NCBI GenBank assembly: GCA_905221385.1
Contig: CAJNCV010000020.1
Location: 1-23,696 of the forward strand
Source: a bacterium
GTDB taxonomy: Bacteria; Bacillota; Bacilli; Lactobacillales; Streptococcaceae
DNA: 23,696 nt
Direction: 5' to 3'
Position 1 is the first letter of the stretch; each line of letters begins with the position of its first letter. Of this stretch, positions 13,999-22,329 are shown piece after piece. The notes under the pieces are model-generated. The model made no database searches. It saw nothing but the letters and a program-made list of their open reading frames with translations, and was not told the origin of the DNA. The translations under genes were made by a program, and so were the position numbers.

Positions 13999-15168
13999 TT
14001 ATTCTTCATTATTGTCTTCACTATCAGGTTCATTAAGGGGGGTTGGTAAACCTAAATGCCCAATAGTATCAGATATCCCTTTAATAGATTTTAACACTCC
14101 ATAATCTATTTTAGGTACTTGAATATTTTGGAATACTTCCATCATGGATTTTATCGCATTATTAAAATCAATATTGTTAATATAAAACCTATCCATTGCT
14201 GGTTTAATTACTTCTGATGCTGTTTTAGATAAAGATGATAAACTAGCCAGAAACTCCTGATCAAAAATATCATTTGTAAGTTTCCTAGTTGCTTCAAAAT
14301 CCCATCTCTTAAGCATACTATGTTCAAGCTCTTCTAGTTCTTTAATTACGTCTGACAACAACAAATCTATTTTTTTGTAACTCCTGTAGGTTAGCATATG
14401 AAAATGCATAACGTCATTCCTGTACTCTCTAATACTATTGTAGCTATTTTTGATCACATCTGCTCTCTCATCATCGATGAATGGTGCAAAATGCTTTTCC
14501 CATATGGTAATTGGGAGAGCTTTTTTTATCATCTGCTTTAGATGATATTCGCTTTTGTCTTGAAAATTTTTAAAATGATTAGTTAGATTATTAACTGGAT
14601 TTATATTTATTTCAAATATCAATGAATGGAGTTCAGCTATTTGCAGTCTTTCAACATGCTCTATTGTATGAATTTTCGATAAATCTAATTTATCATTAGT
14701 CTGTTTCTTAACAATCCTTATAATATCCTCGTCCTCGAGTGGAGACAAAGCTAATACAAAAATTTTCCGTAATAACGATTCGTATGTTTGAAATTTAGGA
14801 TAAAGCCTATTCGAAAAATACATAGACAAACTATTAGATAGAATTGAATATTTTAAACGATTTTTTCCTAAAAATTCTCTAAATTTTGAAAGAAAATCTC
14901 CAAATTTTTTAGCTGAATTCAATTTAGATTTGCTATATTCATAACTAAGTATAATTTTAACTAGACCCCTTCGAAATTGATAGGTATTTATTTTAAAATC
15001 GTCATCTTTGAAAACACACTTATATTTAGCTAAATGACCTTCTACATACTTATCATTAACTTCAACTTGACTGTCAGAAGTAATACTAATTATTTTTGAA
15101 CTAAGAAATAATTCATCAAGTTTAGTAATGCTAATATTTTTAGTTAATAACTCCACCTCGAATTTCAT
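13999..15168 (-). CDS. Soluble protein with HEPN-like R-x4-H motif, putative RNase/defence protein
   Basis: A 389-residue protein without signal peptide or membrane segments. Residues about 120-145 (FQTYESLLRKIFVLALSP) and 235-285 form helical stretches, and the second has EYRNDVMHFHML, i.e. R250-N251-x3-H255, matching the R-x4-6-H active-site motif (often R-N-x3-H) of HEPN-domain ribonucleases found in toxin-antitoxin and abortive-infection proteins. Downstream of it are long charged helices, with an acidic tail (EDNNEE). The ATG follows the purK stop by 8 bases, so it should be expressed with the purine genes. Composition is A/T-rich and lysine/asparagine-heavy, unlike purK, suggesting transfer. 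No typical small antitoxin gene lies beside it. The fold assignment is inference from the motif and its helical context; overall function unknown. Confidence 0.6.
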   Translation of the reverse strand: MKFEVELLTKNISITKLDELFLSSKIISITSDSQVEVNDKYVEGHLAKYKCVFKDDDFKINTYQFRRGLVKIILSYEYSKSKLNSAKKFGDFLSKFREFLGKNRLKYSILSNSLSMYFSNRLYPKFQTYESLLRKIFVLALSPLEDEDIIRIVKKQTNDKLDLSKIHTIEHVERLQIAELHSLIFEININPVNNLTNHFKNFQDKSEYHLKQMIKKALPITIWEKHFAPFIDDERADVIKNSYNSIREYRNDVMHFHMLTYRSYKKIDLLLSDVIKELEELEHSMLKRWDFEATRKLTNDIFDQEFLASLSSLSKTASEVIKPAMDRFYINNIDFNNAIKSMMEVFQNIQVPKIDYGVLKSIKGISDTIGHLGLPTPLNEPDSEDNNEE

Positions 15169-15176
15169 ATTTATCT

Positions 15177-16268
15177 CTAAAAATCAATCCCTTCCCCAAA
15201 CTCAACCACATTATCCGGCGCATCACTAAACAAGGTCACATGCCCCATTTTGCGGTTGTGCTTCGCTTCTAGTTTACCATACATGTGGAGGTGGACGCTT
15301 GGATTTTCTGTGACATAACGCTCAGCTGCTTCGACATGCTGGCCGAGAACGTTGAGCATAACGGCTGGCGCATGCAGTTGGATGGCTGGCAATGGTGCTC
15401 CGAGAACACCGAGAATATGGGTATCAAACTGGGAGAAGTCGCAGGCTTCGATAGAGTAGTGGCCTGAATTGTGTGGACGTGGGGCGATCTCATTGACGAT
15501 GATGTCATCAGCCGTCGCAAACATTTCCACGCAGAGGGTTCCAGATAGCTTGAGCTGTTCTGCAATTCGCACTGCCATAGCTTTGGCTTTTTCTGCTAGG
15601 CTTTCTGAAATACGGGCTGGCACGATGGTCTTAGACAGGATATTGTTGCGGTGGATATTTTCCTGAACTGGGAAAACCGTCACGTCCTTGCCATTTCCAG
15701 AAACGATGACAGAAATTTCAAGGTCAAAGTTGACGAATTCTTCCAAGACGCAGTCTGCTGAGTCGGCTAGTGCATGGGCTTCTTCCAAATCTGCTTCCGA
15801 GCGAATGACCTTTTGTCCATGCCCATCGTAGCCACCAGTCGCAGTCTTGAGGACATAGTTTTTCGATAGGTCAATATCTGCCAAGTCTTGGCTTGAAGTC
15901 ACAACCTTGTAGGGTGCCACAGTGACTTGTGCCTTGTTTGAGAGAAAGTCCTTTTCAAAAATGCGATTTTGAGAGATGCGGAGCAGATCTGTCCCTTGAG
16001 GGAGCTGACCATCCTTGATAACAGCATCCAAACCATCAGCATCGACATTTTCAAATTCATAGGTAAGAACATCACAACGGTCCGCCAACTGACGCAATGC
16101 ATCCACATCGTTATAAGGGGCCACGATGATTTCCGCAACGCGAGAGGCCGGGCAATCCGTCGCAGGATCCAGCGCGATAACCTTGTGCCCCATGTAGATA
16201 GCAGAAATGGCCATCATCTGACCAAGCTGGCCGCCACCGATAATTCCGATTGTTTTAGATGAGCTCAT
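15177..16268 (-). CDS. purK: 5-(carboxyamino)imidazole ribonucleotide synthase (PurK)
   Basis: A 363-residue ATP-grasp enzyme that uses ATP and bicarbonate to turn AIR into N5-CAIR, the substrate of PurE. It begins with the [11 protein letters not shown] nucleotide-fold motif (residues 8-18), has [12 protein letters not shown], the ATP-grasp lysine region [13 protein letters not shown], and [14 protein letters not shown] near the C-terminal part. The ATG at 16268 overlaps the end of purE by 14 bases; a longer in-frame reading upstream would lie deeper inside purE and lacks the family N-terminus. Full length and intact. It is followed after 8 bases by the accessory HEPN-like gene. Confidence 0.97.
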   Translation of the reverse strand: MSSSKTIGIIGGGQLGQMMAISAIYMGHKVIALDPATDCPASRVAEIIVAPYNDVDALRQLADRCDVLTYEFENVDADGLDAVIKDGQLPQGTDLLRISQNRIFEKDFLSNKAQVTVAPYKVVTSSQDLADIDLSKNYVLKTATGGYDGHGQKVIRSEADLEEAHALADSADCVLEEFVNFDLEISVIVSGNGKDVTVFPVQENIHRNNILSKTIVPARISESLAEKAKAMAVRIAEQLKLSGTLCVEMFATADDIIVNEIAPRPHNSGHYSIEACDFSQFDTHILGVLGAPLPAIQLHAPAVMLNVLGQHVEAAERYVTENPSVHLHMYGKLEAKHNRKMGHVTLFSDAPDNVVEFGEGIDF

Positions 16269-16743
16269 TTGTAGACTCCTCTGCGATTTTTCCTTGTTCT
16301 TCTGCAAAATCTGCCAAAGCTGTCGCGATACTCTGATCCTCTACTGACAGGAGACGGAGGGCAAAGAGGGCTGCGTTGGTCGCACCTGCCTCACCGATAG
16401 CCATTGTCGCAACAGGCACACCGCCCGGCATCTGTACGATAGAGTAGAGCGAGTCCACGCCACTAAGGGCACGAGACTTGACGGGTACACCAATGACTGG
16501 AAGGGTTGTTTTGGCAGCTACCATTCCTGGCAAATGGGCTGCGCCACCAGCACCCGCAATAATAACCTTGATACCACGACTACGAGCCTCCTCCGCATGT
16601 CTAAACATGAGGTCTGGTGTACGGTGGGCAGAGACAACCCTCTTTTCGTAAGCTACACCGAAGCGGTCAAGGACTTCGGCGGTTTTTTGCATGGTTGCCC
16701 AGTCGGATTTTGAGCCCATGATGATGGAAATTACTGGTTTCAT
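16255..16743 (-). CDS. purE: N5-CAIR mutase (PurE)
   Basis: A 162-residue class I PurE that moves the carboxylate of N5-CAIR to give CAIR in de novo purine synthesis. Marks: IIMGSKSDW (7-15), [12 protein letters not shown] with H40, and [14 protein letters not shown]. The ATG at 16743 is preceded by AAAGGAT and gives the normal family start; reading further upstream would cross the inverted-repeat region and is not credible. Works with PurK, with which it overlaps by 14 bases. The spacer to purD is about 190 bases and is filled by nested hairpins. Confidence 0.97.
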   Translation of the reverse strand: MKPVISIIMGSKSDWATMQKTAEVLDRFGVAYEKRVVSAHRTPDLMFRHAEEARSRGIKVIIAGAGGAAHLPGMVAAKTTLPVIGVPVKSRALSGVDSLYSIVQMPGGVPVATMAIGEAGATNAALFALRLLSVEDQSIATALADFAEEQGKIAEESTNELI

Positions 16744-16768
16744 TTTTAATCCTTTTTCTTCCTTTTTT

Positions 16769-16900
16769 GATAATGGTCTTAGGTGGTAGGGACGGAAGCA
16801 AACCTTCGGTTTCATTCCTAAACTTTGAGCCTAGGGTCTCAAAGTTTCCCCCGACCAGAACATTCACTGTTCTGGTCCTTTCACCACGGCGACCATTATC
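16769..16900. repeat. Nested inverted-repeat element (multi-branched hairpin) between purD and purE
   Basis: The outer arms are a perfect 10-base pair, GATAATGGTC (16769-16778) and GACCATTATC (16891-16900), extended imperfectly by GGTGG/CCAC. Inside are three consecutive hairpins: around AAACC-TTC-GGTTT (about 16799-16812); AAACTTTGAG (16820-16829) / CTCAAAGTTT (16838-16847); and GACCAGAACA (16853-16862) / TGTTCTGGTC (16868-16877) with loop TTCAC. A further small hairpin, GCGAC-TTC-GTCGC (16908-16920), lies just outside, near the purD stop. Together this would fold as a closed multi-way junction in RNA or DNA. It could be a mobile intergenic repeat, a structured RNA or a processing site in the pur transcript. 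I cannot assign it to a known repeat with confidence; no T-run follows, so not a simple terminator. Confidence 0.65.
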
Positions 16901-16935
16901 GTATTTGGCGACTTCGTCGCATTATTCTTATATCT

Positions 16936-18198
16936 TTACTTAATTGCCTTGCTTCCGATATCGGTTCGGTAGAAGAGACCTTCTGTATTTTGTTTGTTGA
17001 GTTCGCTGTAGATAGTGTCTTGGGCTTCTTTAACGGTATCAGCTGTGGTGACGAGCATATAGACACGTCCGCCGTTTGATAGCAGTGCTCTGCTATTTTC
17101 CGCAAACTTAGCACCGGCATAGTAGGTGATGATGTTGCCCTCGGTTTTTGATGGCAACTTGACACCCTTTGCATAATCTAGCGGGTAGCCCTTTGATGCG
17201 ACAACCACACCCAGAGTCACACCCTTGTCCGTCCAAGTGATGTTTGGCTGCTTGCCATCGAGAATATCCGTGATATTTTGTGCAAAGTCAGATGTCAAAC
17301 GAGGCAAAATAATCTGAGTTTCTGGATCTCCGAACCGAGCGTTGAACTCGATGACTTTAGGACCATCTGCTGTCAGGATAAGCCCTGCGTAAAGGAGGCC
17401 CAGATAAGGACGCCCTTCTTGGATCATGCCCTCAAGGACAGGCTTGACAACGGTGTCAACCGCCGTATCAATCACACTCTGTGGCAAGTGAGGAACTGGC
17501 GCATAGGCACCCATACCGCCCGTGTTAGGGCCCTTGTCGCCGTCATAGGCACGTTTATGGTCCTGAGCCGTTGGCATGATGTAGAACTTGTCCCCATTGA
17601 CAAAAGCAAAGAGAGAGAACTCCTCCCCGTCAAGGAATTCCTCGATGACTACACGCGCACCTGAGTCACCAAATTTATTGTCTAAGAGCATCTCATGAGC
17701 GGCTTCGACCGCTTGATCAACCGTTTCAGCTACGACAACACCTTTCCCAAGTGCCAAACCATCTGCCTTGACAACGATAGGAGCGCCTTTTTCCTCGATA
17801 TAAGCCTTGGCCTCCTCGAAATCTGAAAATGTGCCATAGGCTGCTGTCGGAACGCCGTATTTGACCATGATTTCCTTTGCGAAATCCTTGGACCACTCCA
17901 GCTCCGCTGCAGCCCTAGTCGGACCAAAAGCCTTGAGACCAGCTTGGTTAAAATCATCTACAATCCCAGCAGCCAGGGCATCATCTGGCCCGATGAATGT
18001 CCAAGCAATATCGTTGGCTTTTGCAAATTCAATCAACTTAGAATGTTCGGAAATAGAGATATTCATCAATTTTAGCCCATCCAAAGTCATCCCATCATTT
18101 CCAGGAGCTACAAAGACTTTTTCAACGTCTTTTGATTCAAGCAACTTCTTAGCAATCGCATGTTCACGACCACCCGAACCGACAACCAACAGCTTCAT
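16936..18198 (-). CDS. purD: Phosphoribosylamine-glycine ligase (PurD)
   Basis: A 420-residue ATP-grasp enzyme that joins phosphoribosylamine and glycine to give GAR, step two of purine synthesis. Marks: VVGSGGREHA at residues 5-14, VKADGLALGKGV in the ATP-grasp region, the loop NTGGMGAYAPVP, and FNARFGDPETQ near the metal and ATP site. The ATG at 18198 is preceded by a GAGGTT ribosome binding site. In pneumococcal genomes purH normally lies directly upstream; here the upstream neighbour is instead a restriction-type cassette ending at 18454. A promoter-like region sits between them, so purD probably keeps its own transcription. Confidence 0.97.
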   Translation of the reverse strand: MKLLVVGSGGREHAIAKKLLESKDVEKVFVAPGNDGMTLDGLKLMNISISEHSKLIEFAKANDIAWTFIGPDDALAAGIVDDFNQAGLKAFGPTRAAAELEWSKDFAKEIMVKYGVPTAAYGTFSDFEEAKAYIEEKGAPIVVKADGLALGKGVVVAETVDQAVEAAHEMLLDNKFGDSGARVVIEEFLDGEEFSLFAFVNGDKFYIMPTAQDHKRAYDGDKGPNTGGMGAYAPVPHLPQSVIDTAVDTVVKPVLEGMIQEGRPYLGLLYAGLILTADGPKVIEFNARFGDPETQIILPRLTSDFAQNITDILDGKQPNITWTDKGVTLGVVVASKGYPLDYAKGVKLPSKTEGNIITYYAGAKFAENSRALLSNGGRVYMLVTTADTVKEAQDTIYSELNKQNTEGLFYRTDIGSKAIK

Positions 18199-18230
18199 CT
18201 TTCAACCTCTTTTGCGAATTATTTACTAAT

Positions 18231-18253
18231 ATTATATCACAAACGTTCGTTTT
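18231..18253 (-). promoter_or_regulatory. Candidate purD promoter with pur-box-like sequence
   Basis: On the minus strand a perfect -10 box TATAAT (18236-18231) lies about 33 bases before the purD ATG. No good -35 box is seen. The spacer holds AAAACGAACGTTT (18253-18241), which contains the CGAAC core of PurR boxes, partly self-complementary. The -10 box is convincing; the link to PurR is a guess, and the position within the spacer differs from that of the usual activator site. Confidence 0.4.
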
Positions 18254-18290
18254 AATCTTGTTTTATTAAATGTTTTTAAGCAAAAAAGAA

Positions 18291-18441
18291 TTTGGGACAA
18301 AAGTCTAACCTTAAATATAAAAAGCGAACAAAACGAGTTATCTGACACTCAGAATTCTGTTTTGTTCGCTTTCTTGTCTAATATGTCGATTTTAAAATTT
18401 CATAATAAAGAATTCCTAAAATCAAAATCTTTTTGTCTCAG
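18291..18441. repeat. MITE-like intergenic element containing a strong hairpin
   Basis: About 150 bases bounded by imperfect inverted ends: TTTGGGACAAAAGTC at the left and TCTTTTTGTCTCAG at the right. Similar ends are familiar from intergenic repeats in pneumococcal-group genomes, but I cannot name the family. The centre carries a long hairpin that probably acts as a terminator (listed separately). Confidence 0.45.
18321..18372 (-). terminator. Terminator of the methylase-kinase-HNH cassette
   Basis: A perfect 14-base stem, AAAGCGAACAAAAC (18321-18334) and GTTTTGTTCGCTTT (18359-18372), with a 24-base loop that includes the palindrome CAGAATTCTG. Read on the minus strand the stem is followed by a T-rich tail, as in a Rho-independent terminator. 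It lies about 80 bases after the HNH gene stop and isolates purD from the cassette. Confidence 0.65.
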
Positions 18442-18453
18442 CCTCGATAATAA

Positions 18454-19071
18454 TCACTTATTGTAAACTTTTTGAAACAATTCCTTATACTTTATAGCTT
18501 CATTAGTTATGATTCTATGAACTTCCAATAATTTCATTCGCTTTTCATCTTCAGCTGGAATTTTATTAATTTTAGCATCGATTTCAGAACGTACTCTAAG
18601 CAGTTCTTCTGAAATCCAAGCATAATTATGAAAAACTCGGTAAAGTTTCAAATCAACAATCATATTTCGACCTTTTATATCTTGCGAATCAATACCACCT
18701 ATAATATTTCTGTAAAATATATTATTATAATCAACATCTACAGGATTATAAAATCTATCATTAGACAGTTCTTCCGGAATTTTGCTTCCATTATACAAAT
18801 CACTCTTGGCTAAATTACACTTCTTGCAAGAGTATATCAGATTACTGTAATCGGTAATCAAATCACACCTATTATATTCTTCACAAATTTTACTTGGTAC
18901 AAAATGGTCTACTTCAAATGAGGTCGTAATTTGCTCGTCCGAAACATTACAATAAGCACACTTACTCTCGAAATCTTTTTTTAAATTTTTTTTATAACTT
19001 TTATAATTTTTATATTTTTTCTGACAAGTCCGTATAATTTTATGATACCGAAATTCTCCAATCTTTTCCAT
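18454..19071 (-). CDS. HNH endonuclease
   Basis: A 205-residue protein with a complete HNH nuclease motif: CAYC (C38 and C41), FEVDHFVPSK with D55-H56, N77 in SNLIY, and SCKKCNLAKSD with C82 and C85. The four cysteines form the structural zinc site and the His/Asn the metal-dependent DNA-cutting centre. A basic lysine-rich helix (about 18-33) precedes it and may bind DNA; the C-terminal 110 residues are helical and unassigned. I chose the ATG at 19071, 5 bases after the receiver gene stop, with GGAG about 13 bases upstream; an ATG at 19116 would add 15 residues overlapping that gene. It is the last gene of the cassette and the likely effector, cleaving DNA under control of the ATPase and receiver proteins. 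Confidence 0.85.
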   Translation of the reverse strand: MEKIGEFRYHKIIRTCQKKYKNYKSYKKNLKKDFESKCAYCNVSDEQITTSFEVDHFVPSKICEEYNRCDLITDYSNLIYSCKKCNLAKSDLYNGSKIPEELSNDRFYNPVDVDYNNIFYRNIIGGIDSQDIKGRNMIVDLKLYRVFHNYAWISEELLRVRSEIDAKINKIPAEDEKRMKLLEVHRIITNEAIKYKELFQKVYNK

Positions 19072-19076
19072 AAATA

Positions 19077-19718
19077 TTACAATTCTCCTAGATCCTTTAT
19101 AAGTTTTACTGCACATTCTAACTGACTAGTATCAAACAATTTATCTAGTTCAGTTACGCTATCAGAAACTATATATTTATTTAAGTTAAGCTCCAATTCA
19201 GATAGATTAATAAGAACTGATGGATCGATCTCTCTATCCTTAATCTTTTGTTGCTCGTATAAAATTTTTTGCTCTATTTCTTCTTTTTGTCTTTGAAAGT
19301 TTCTTATACTTATATCTATATTGTTCAAAGAATCTTTTGATTTTTGAGTATTTATATCAAAAAAAATACTTTTTCTATAAACCTTATCAGGGTCTATAAT
19401 TTCACTTTTTTGAGAATCGTCAACGTATTGCGTAAGAATAACAACAGGAAAATTTTGGATGTGTTTTTTTACTGATTCATATACTTCATTTCCCTCAATC
19501 TTGAAACCCTCTGTAGAAATTAAATAGTCTACCACTAGTGCATCAATTCTAGTACTTGAGATATCATCTAAAATTTCATTAACTAATTCTTCTTTTTTCC
19601 CATATTCATCAATGATATAATCTTGAAAATCACATTTTTCTTTATAAAAACTATAAAAAGTCCTCTTTATATTCTCAAGTTCAGACTCCTTATCTTCAAC
19701 AATTCCAATATTTATCAC
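19077..19718 (-). CDS. Receiver-domain (response-regulator-like) protein without DNA-binding output
   Basis: A 213-residue protein. Residues 1-120 have the receiver-domain pattern: acidic pair E8-D9 in IGIVEDKE, phospho-acceptor D64 in ALVVDYLI, T96 in VVILTQY, and K116 in VYRKS. The remainder has a charged coiled-coil stretch (about 130-160, QKEEIEQKILYEQQKIKDRE) and a helical tail, with no recognisable DNA-binding or enzymatic domain. The start is GTG at 19718, with AAAGGAG 8 bases upstream, 2 bases after the stop of the kinase-like gene, implying coupled translation. It most likely takes phosphate from the H-box of the upstream protein and relays the signal by protein contact, perhaps to the HNH nuclease. 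The receiver assignment is supported by the order of all key residues; the partner is inference. Confidence 0.8.
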   Translation of the reverse strand: MINIGIVEDKESELENIKRTFYSFYKEKCDFQDYIIDEYGKKEELVNEILDDISSTRIDALVVDYLISTEGFKIEGNEVYESVKKHIQNFPVVILTQYVDDSQKSEIIDPDKVYRKSIFFDINTQKSKDSLNNIDISIRNFQRQKEEIEQKILYEQQKIKDREIDPSVLINLSELELNLNKYIVSDSVTELDKLFDTSQLECAVKLIKDLGEL

Positions 19719-19720
19719 TA

Positions 19721-22309
19721 CTATAACTCCTTTTGTTTACTAAATATTATCTTAATTTTGAAACCTTCAAAATCCGCGATTACTTCTGTCCTGCCACCAT
19801 TTCTTTCCACTGCTTCATTTAAAATCCACAAACCTAATCCAGTTCCTTCATTTTCAGGCTTCGTAGTAATACCTGGTTTTAAAATGTAGTTAGGATTTGT
19901 TTTATATCTCTCAGATAATTCTTTACCATTATTTGAAAGTTCAAGAATTATTAAATTTTGTGTTTCAACAAGAGAAATATTTATTCGCCTTTCACCAGAG
20001 TCCTTCTCTTCCAAATAATATGCTGAATTTAAAATAAAATTATTTAAAATTAAAAATAAATCTAATTGATTGAAATTGTCGAGGGTAATTTTTGATTCAG
20101 TAAAATCCTCATATATTGATATAAATTTAGAATCTAGTAATGGTTTCCACAATTGTATTATATGGCGTAATTCGTAATCAAAGCTAAAAATAGTATTTTC
20201 TCTTGACTCTTTCTCAAGAGGAGTAATAATCACTGATAACCATGCAGCCAATAACCTATCAGTTACAGAATAGTTTTTCAACAACTTATATGGGTTCAAA
20301 AAACTTTTACCACTATAATCACTCTCAGGTAATATTGATTCTATGCACATCTTTAAATGGTCATTACGAGTACCTAAATCAGTTGCAACTCCGTTTATCT
20401 CATGAGCAAAAGTTGAAGCCATTACACCGGATGAACTCAATGACATCAGTATATTTATTATTTCACTCTGTTCAAATTCACCAGTAATTCTGTCTAAGGC
20501 CTGCTCTATGTCGCTATCTTTAAATTCAGTATTACACTCATCTTCTGCATTATTTTTACTATCAATAGAAGTATCAGTATCACTAGACCTATCGTCAGAA
20601 ACGGCCCCTTTTCCTTCTGATAAATTTCTTTTGATATCTTTCATAAATGCTTTTTTCTTTTCTGAACGAATTTTCTCATAGCGGCGATCAATCAGATTAC
20701 CTAATATCTGCAATGGATATTGTCTGTCTTCTTCAAATTTTTCAATAATAAATAATAATATTTCTTTTAGTAGAGAATATTCTCTGTTTTCTACTAGACT
20801 TTCTCGATTGGCACTATCTGTTAAATTTGGATTTCCTTCTCTAGAAATTAGTACTTCTCCAAAAATTTGATACGGCAAAACCCTCCAAGGAGCTTTATTA
20901 GTTGGTGCACCTGGATTCTTCTGCTGTCTCTCTGACAGACTCAGCCAATCAAAATATCTGCCATCATCTCCATACGGGCGTACTTTAAAGTTATCCCTAT
21001 ATATTTTTATACCCGAAAAATTTTCAGACCACTTTTTTCTTTCAGTAGCATTGAACCTTTTCAAAATAGGTATAGAACTTGCTGCGCTCTTTAGAAAGAA
21101 GAGTTCTGTAGTAAAATTACCAATACTTTCAATATCTCTAATAGAGAAATTATTAGAATCTATGATATCTGAAATTTTAAACGAATATTCTATGCTACTA
21201 TCAAAGCTAGACTTATTTGTTAATTTCTTTTGAAAAGCACTGTCGCTCCAAAATTCAGAATCTAGATCTATAGAAAAATTTTCACCTCCTTTAGTTACTT
21301 CAATGGTCTTCAATGACAAATCAAGCTCATTTCTATCAAAAAGCAAACTGAGCTCCCCATTCTTTACCTCTGCCTTTACTCTATAATCATATCTTTTTCT
21401 ATCAAAACGATCTTGGGAAGTTTTAAAATCCAGACTATGGTCATAATTGTTCAATACATTTACTTCAAAACGATCTGTACTAGTCAGTGGATTAATACTT
21501 TTTAAATTTTTGTTTACTTTCCGAAAATCTCTATTAAACCAATTATCTCTAATCGGATTCAAATGAATTATAGTTCCAGAATTATTTTCAAAATCAATAA
21601 ATTCATTCTCATTCGACTTGATAAACATTTCTGAAATCTGAGCCATAGTCTTGTCATCAATAATTTCTAATTCTGCCTTCACATCATCAATAAGTTCAGC
21701 TTTTTCAAATAATTCCCAATTTAATCTCCATCTATAAAGGGAATTATCTATTTGACGAGTATAGACTTCAGTAGCAGTAGATAACTTATCAAGAGCAAAC
21801 CTGCCAATCCCCTTTGCTCCTGTTTTCTGCCTACCTTTTTTACTAGTTGTATTTTTCTCTTTATCGCTGGTCCCTATATTCATCCAAACTGTAGAAAGAA
21901 TTTCTTCAGTCATTCCCGTTCCATTATCAACAATATAAATATGATTATATTTAGAAAGAACTTCCTTAACAGTTTCTAATTTATTTTTTTTATTTTCTTC
22001 ATTAGAACCTAATTCAATATTTTCATTGGAGAAAATACGTATTTTAGTGGCTGAGTTTTTATTTTCTATATATTCACTATTTAAAAATTCAAAGTCTTCA
22101 GCAGATAGAACATTGATATTATCACTAATATCTTGTCCTTCTTCAATAATAGGAAAAGGTATATCGTAATTGATTAATACTGATTCCGCATCAGCATCAT
22201 ACGAATTTTTCACTAATTCTGTCAAAGCTCCACTAACATCTGTTATATTTTCTCGCCCTATTAACCGAGCAGCTTTTGCACTAACACTAAATGCAACCTC
22301 TTTAACCAT
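19721..22309 (-). CDS. Large GHKL ATPase / histidine kinase fusion protein
   Basis: An 862-residue soluble protein with two Bergerat-fold (GHKL) modules. The N-terminal one resembles MutL/Hsp90/MORC ATPases: ELVKNSYDADA (31-41) with the catalytic-type Glu and Mg-binding Asn, VDNGTGM (127-133), and KTGAKGIGRFALDKL (162-176) as the ATP lid. A middle region to about 550 is unassigned, then an acidic, serine-rich linker (about 568-600). The C-terminal part is histidine-kinase-like: H-box ASTFAHEI with H636, N-box ILNNFILNSA with N761, and G2 box EGTGLGLWIL (821-830). No membrane segment or classical sensor domain is visible. The ATG at 22309 has AAGGAG 6 bases upstream; a GTG at 22330 is less likely. 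Next to a methylase, receiver and HNH genes, it is the likely sensor and energy unit of a defence system. Confidence 0.8.
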   Translation of the reverse strand: MVKEVAFSVSAKAARLIGRENITDVSGALTELVKNSYDADAESVLINYDIPFPIIEEGQDISDNINVLSAEDFEFLNSEYIENKNSATKIRIFSNENIELGSNEENKKNKLETVKEVLSKYNHIYIVDNGTGMTEEILSTVWMNIGTSDKEKNTTSKKGRQKTGAKGIGRFALDKLSTATEVYTRQIDNSLYRWRLNWELFEKAELIDDVKAELEIIDDKTMAQISEMFIKSNENEFIDFENNSGTIIHLNPIRDNWFNRDFRKVNKNLKSINPLTSTDRFEVNVLNNYDHSLDFKTSQDRFDRKRYDYRVKAEVKNGELSLLFDRNELDLSLKTIEVTKGGENFSIDLDSEFWSDSAFQKKLTNKSSFDSSIEYSFKISDIIDSNNFSIRDIESIGNFTTELFFLKSAASSIPILKRFNATERKKWSENFSGIKIYRDNFKVRPYGDDGRYFDWLSLSERQQKNPGAPTNKAPWRVLPYQIFGEVLISREGNPNLTDSANRESLVENREYSLLKEILLFIIEKFEEDRQYPLQILGNLIDRRYEKIRSEKKKAFMKDIKRNLSEGKGAVSDDRSSDTDTSIDSKNNAEDECNTEFKDSDIEQALDRITGEFEQSEIINILMSLSSSGVMASTFAHEINGVATDLGTRNDHLKMCIESILPESDYSGKSFLNPYKLLKNYSVTDRLLAAWLSVIITPLEKESRENTIFSFDYELRHIIQLWKPLLDSKFISIYEDFTESKITLDNFNQLDLFLILNNFILNSAYYLEEKDSGERRINISLVETQNLIILELSNNGKELSERYKTNPNYILKPGITTKPENEGTGLGLWILNEAVERNGGRTEVIADFEGFKIKIIFSKQKEL

Positions 22310-22329
22310 ACTACACTCCTTGATAGTCA

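Noticed and set aside
16667..16867. Small protein in the purD-purE spacer, or an N-terminal extension of PurE
   Set aside because: The frames only traverse the hairpin array; PurE has a normal start with a good ribosome binding site at 16743.
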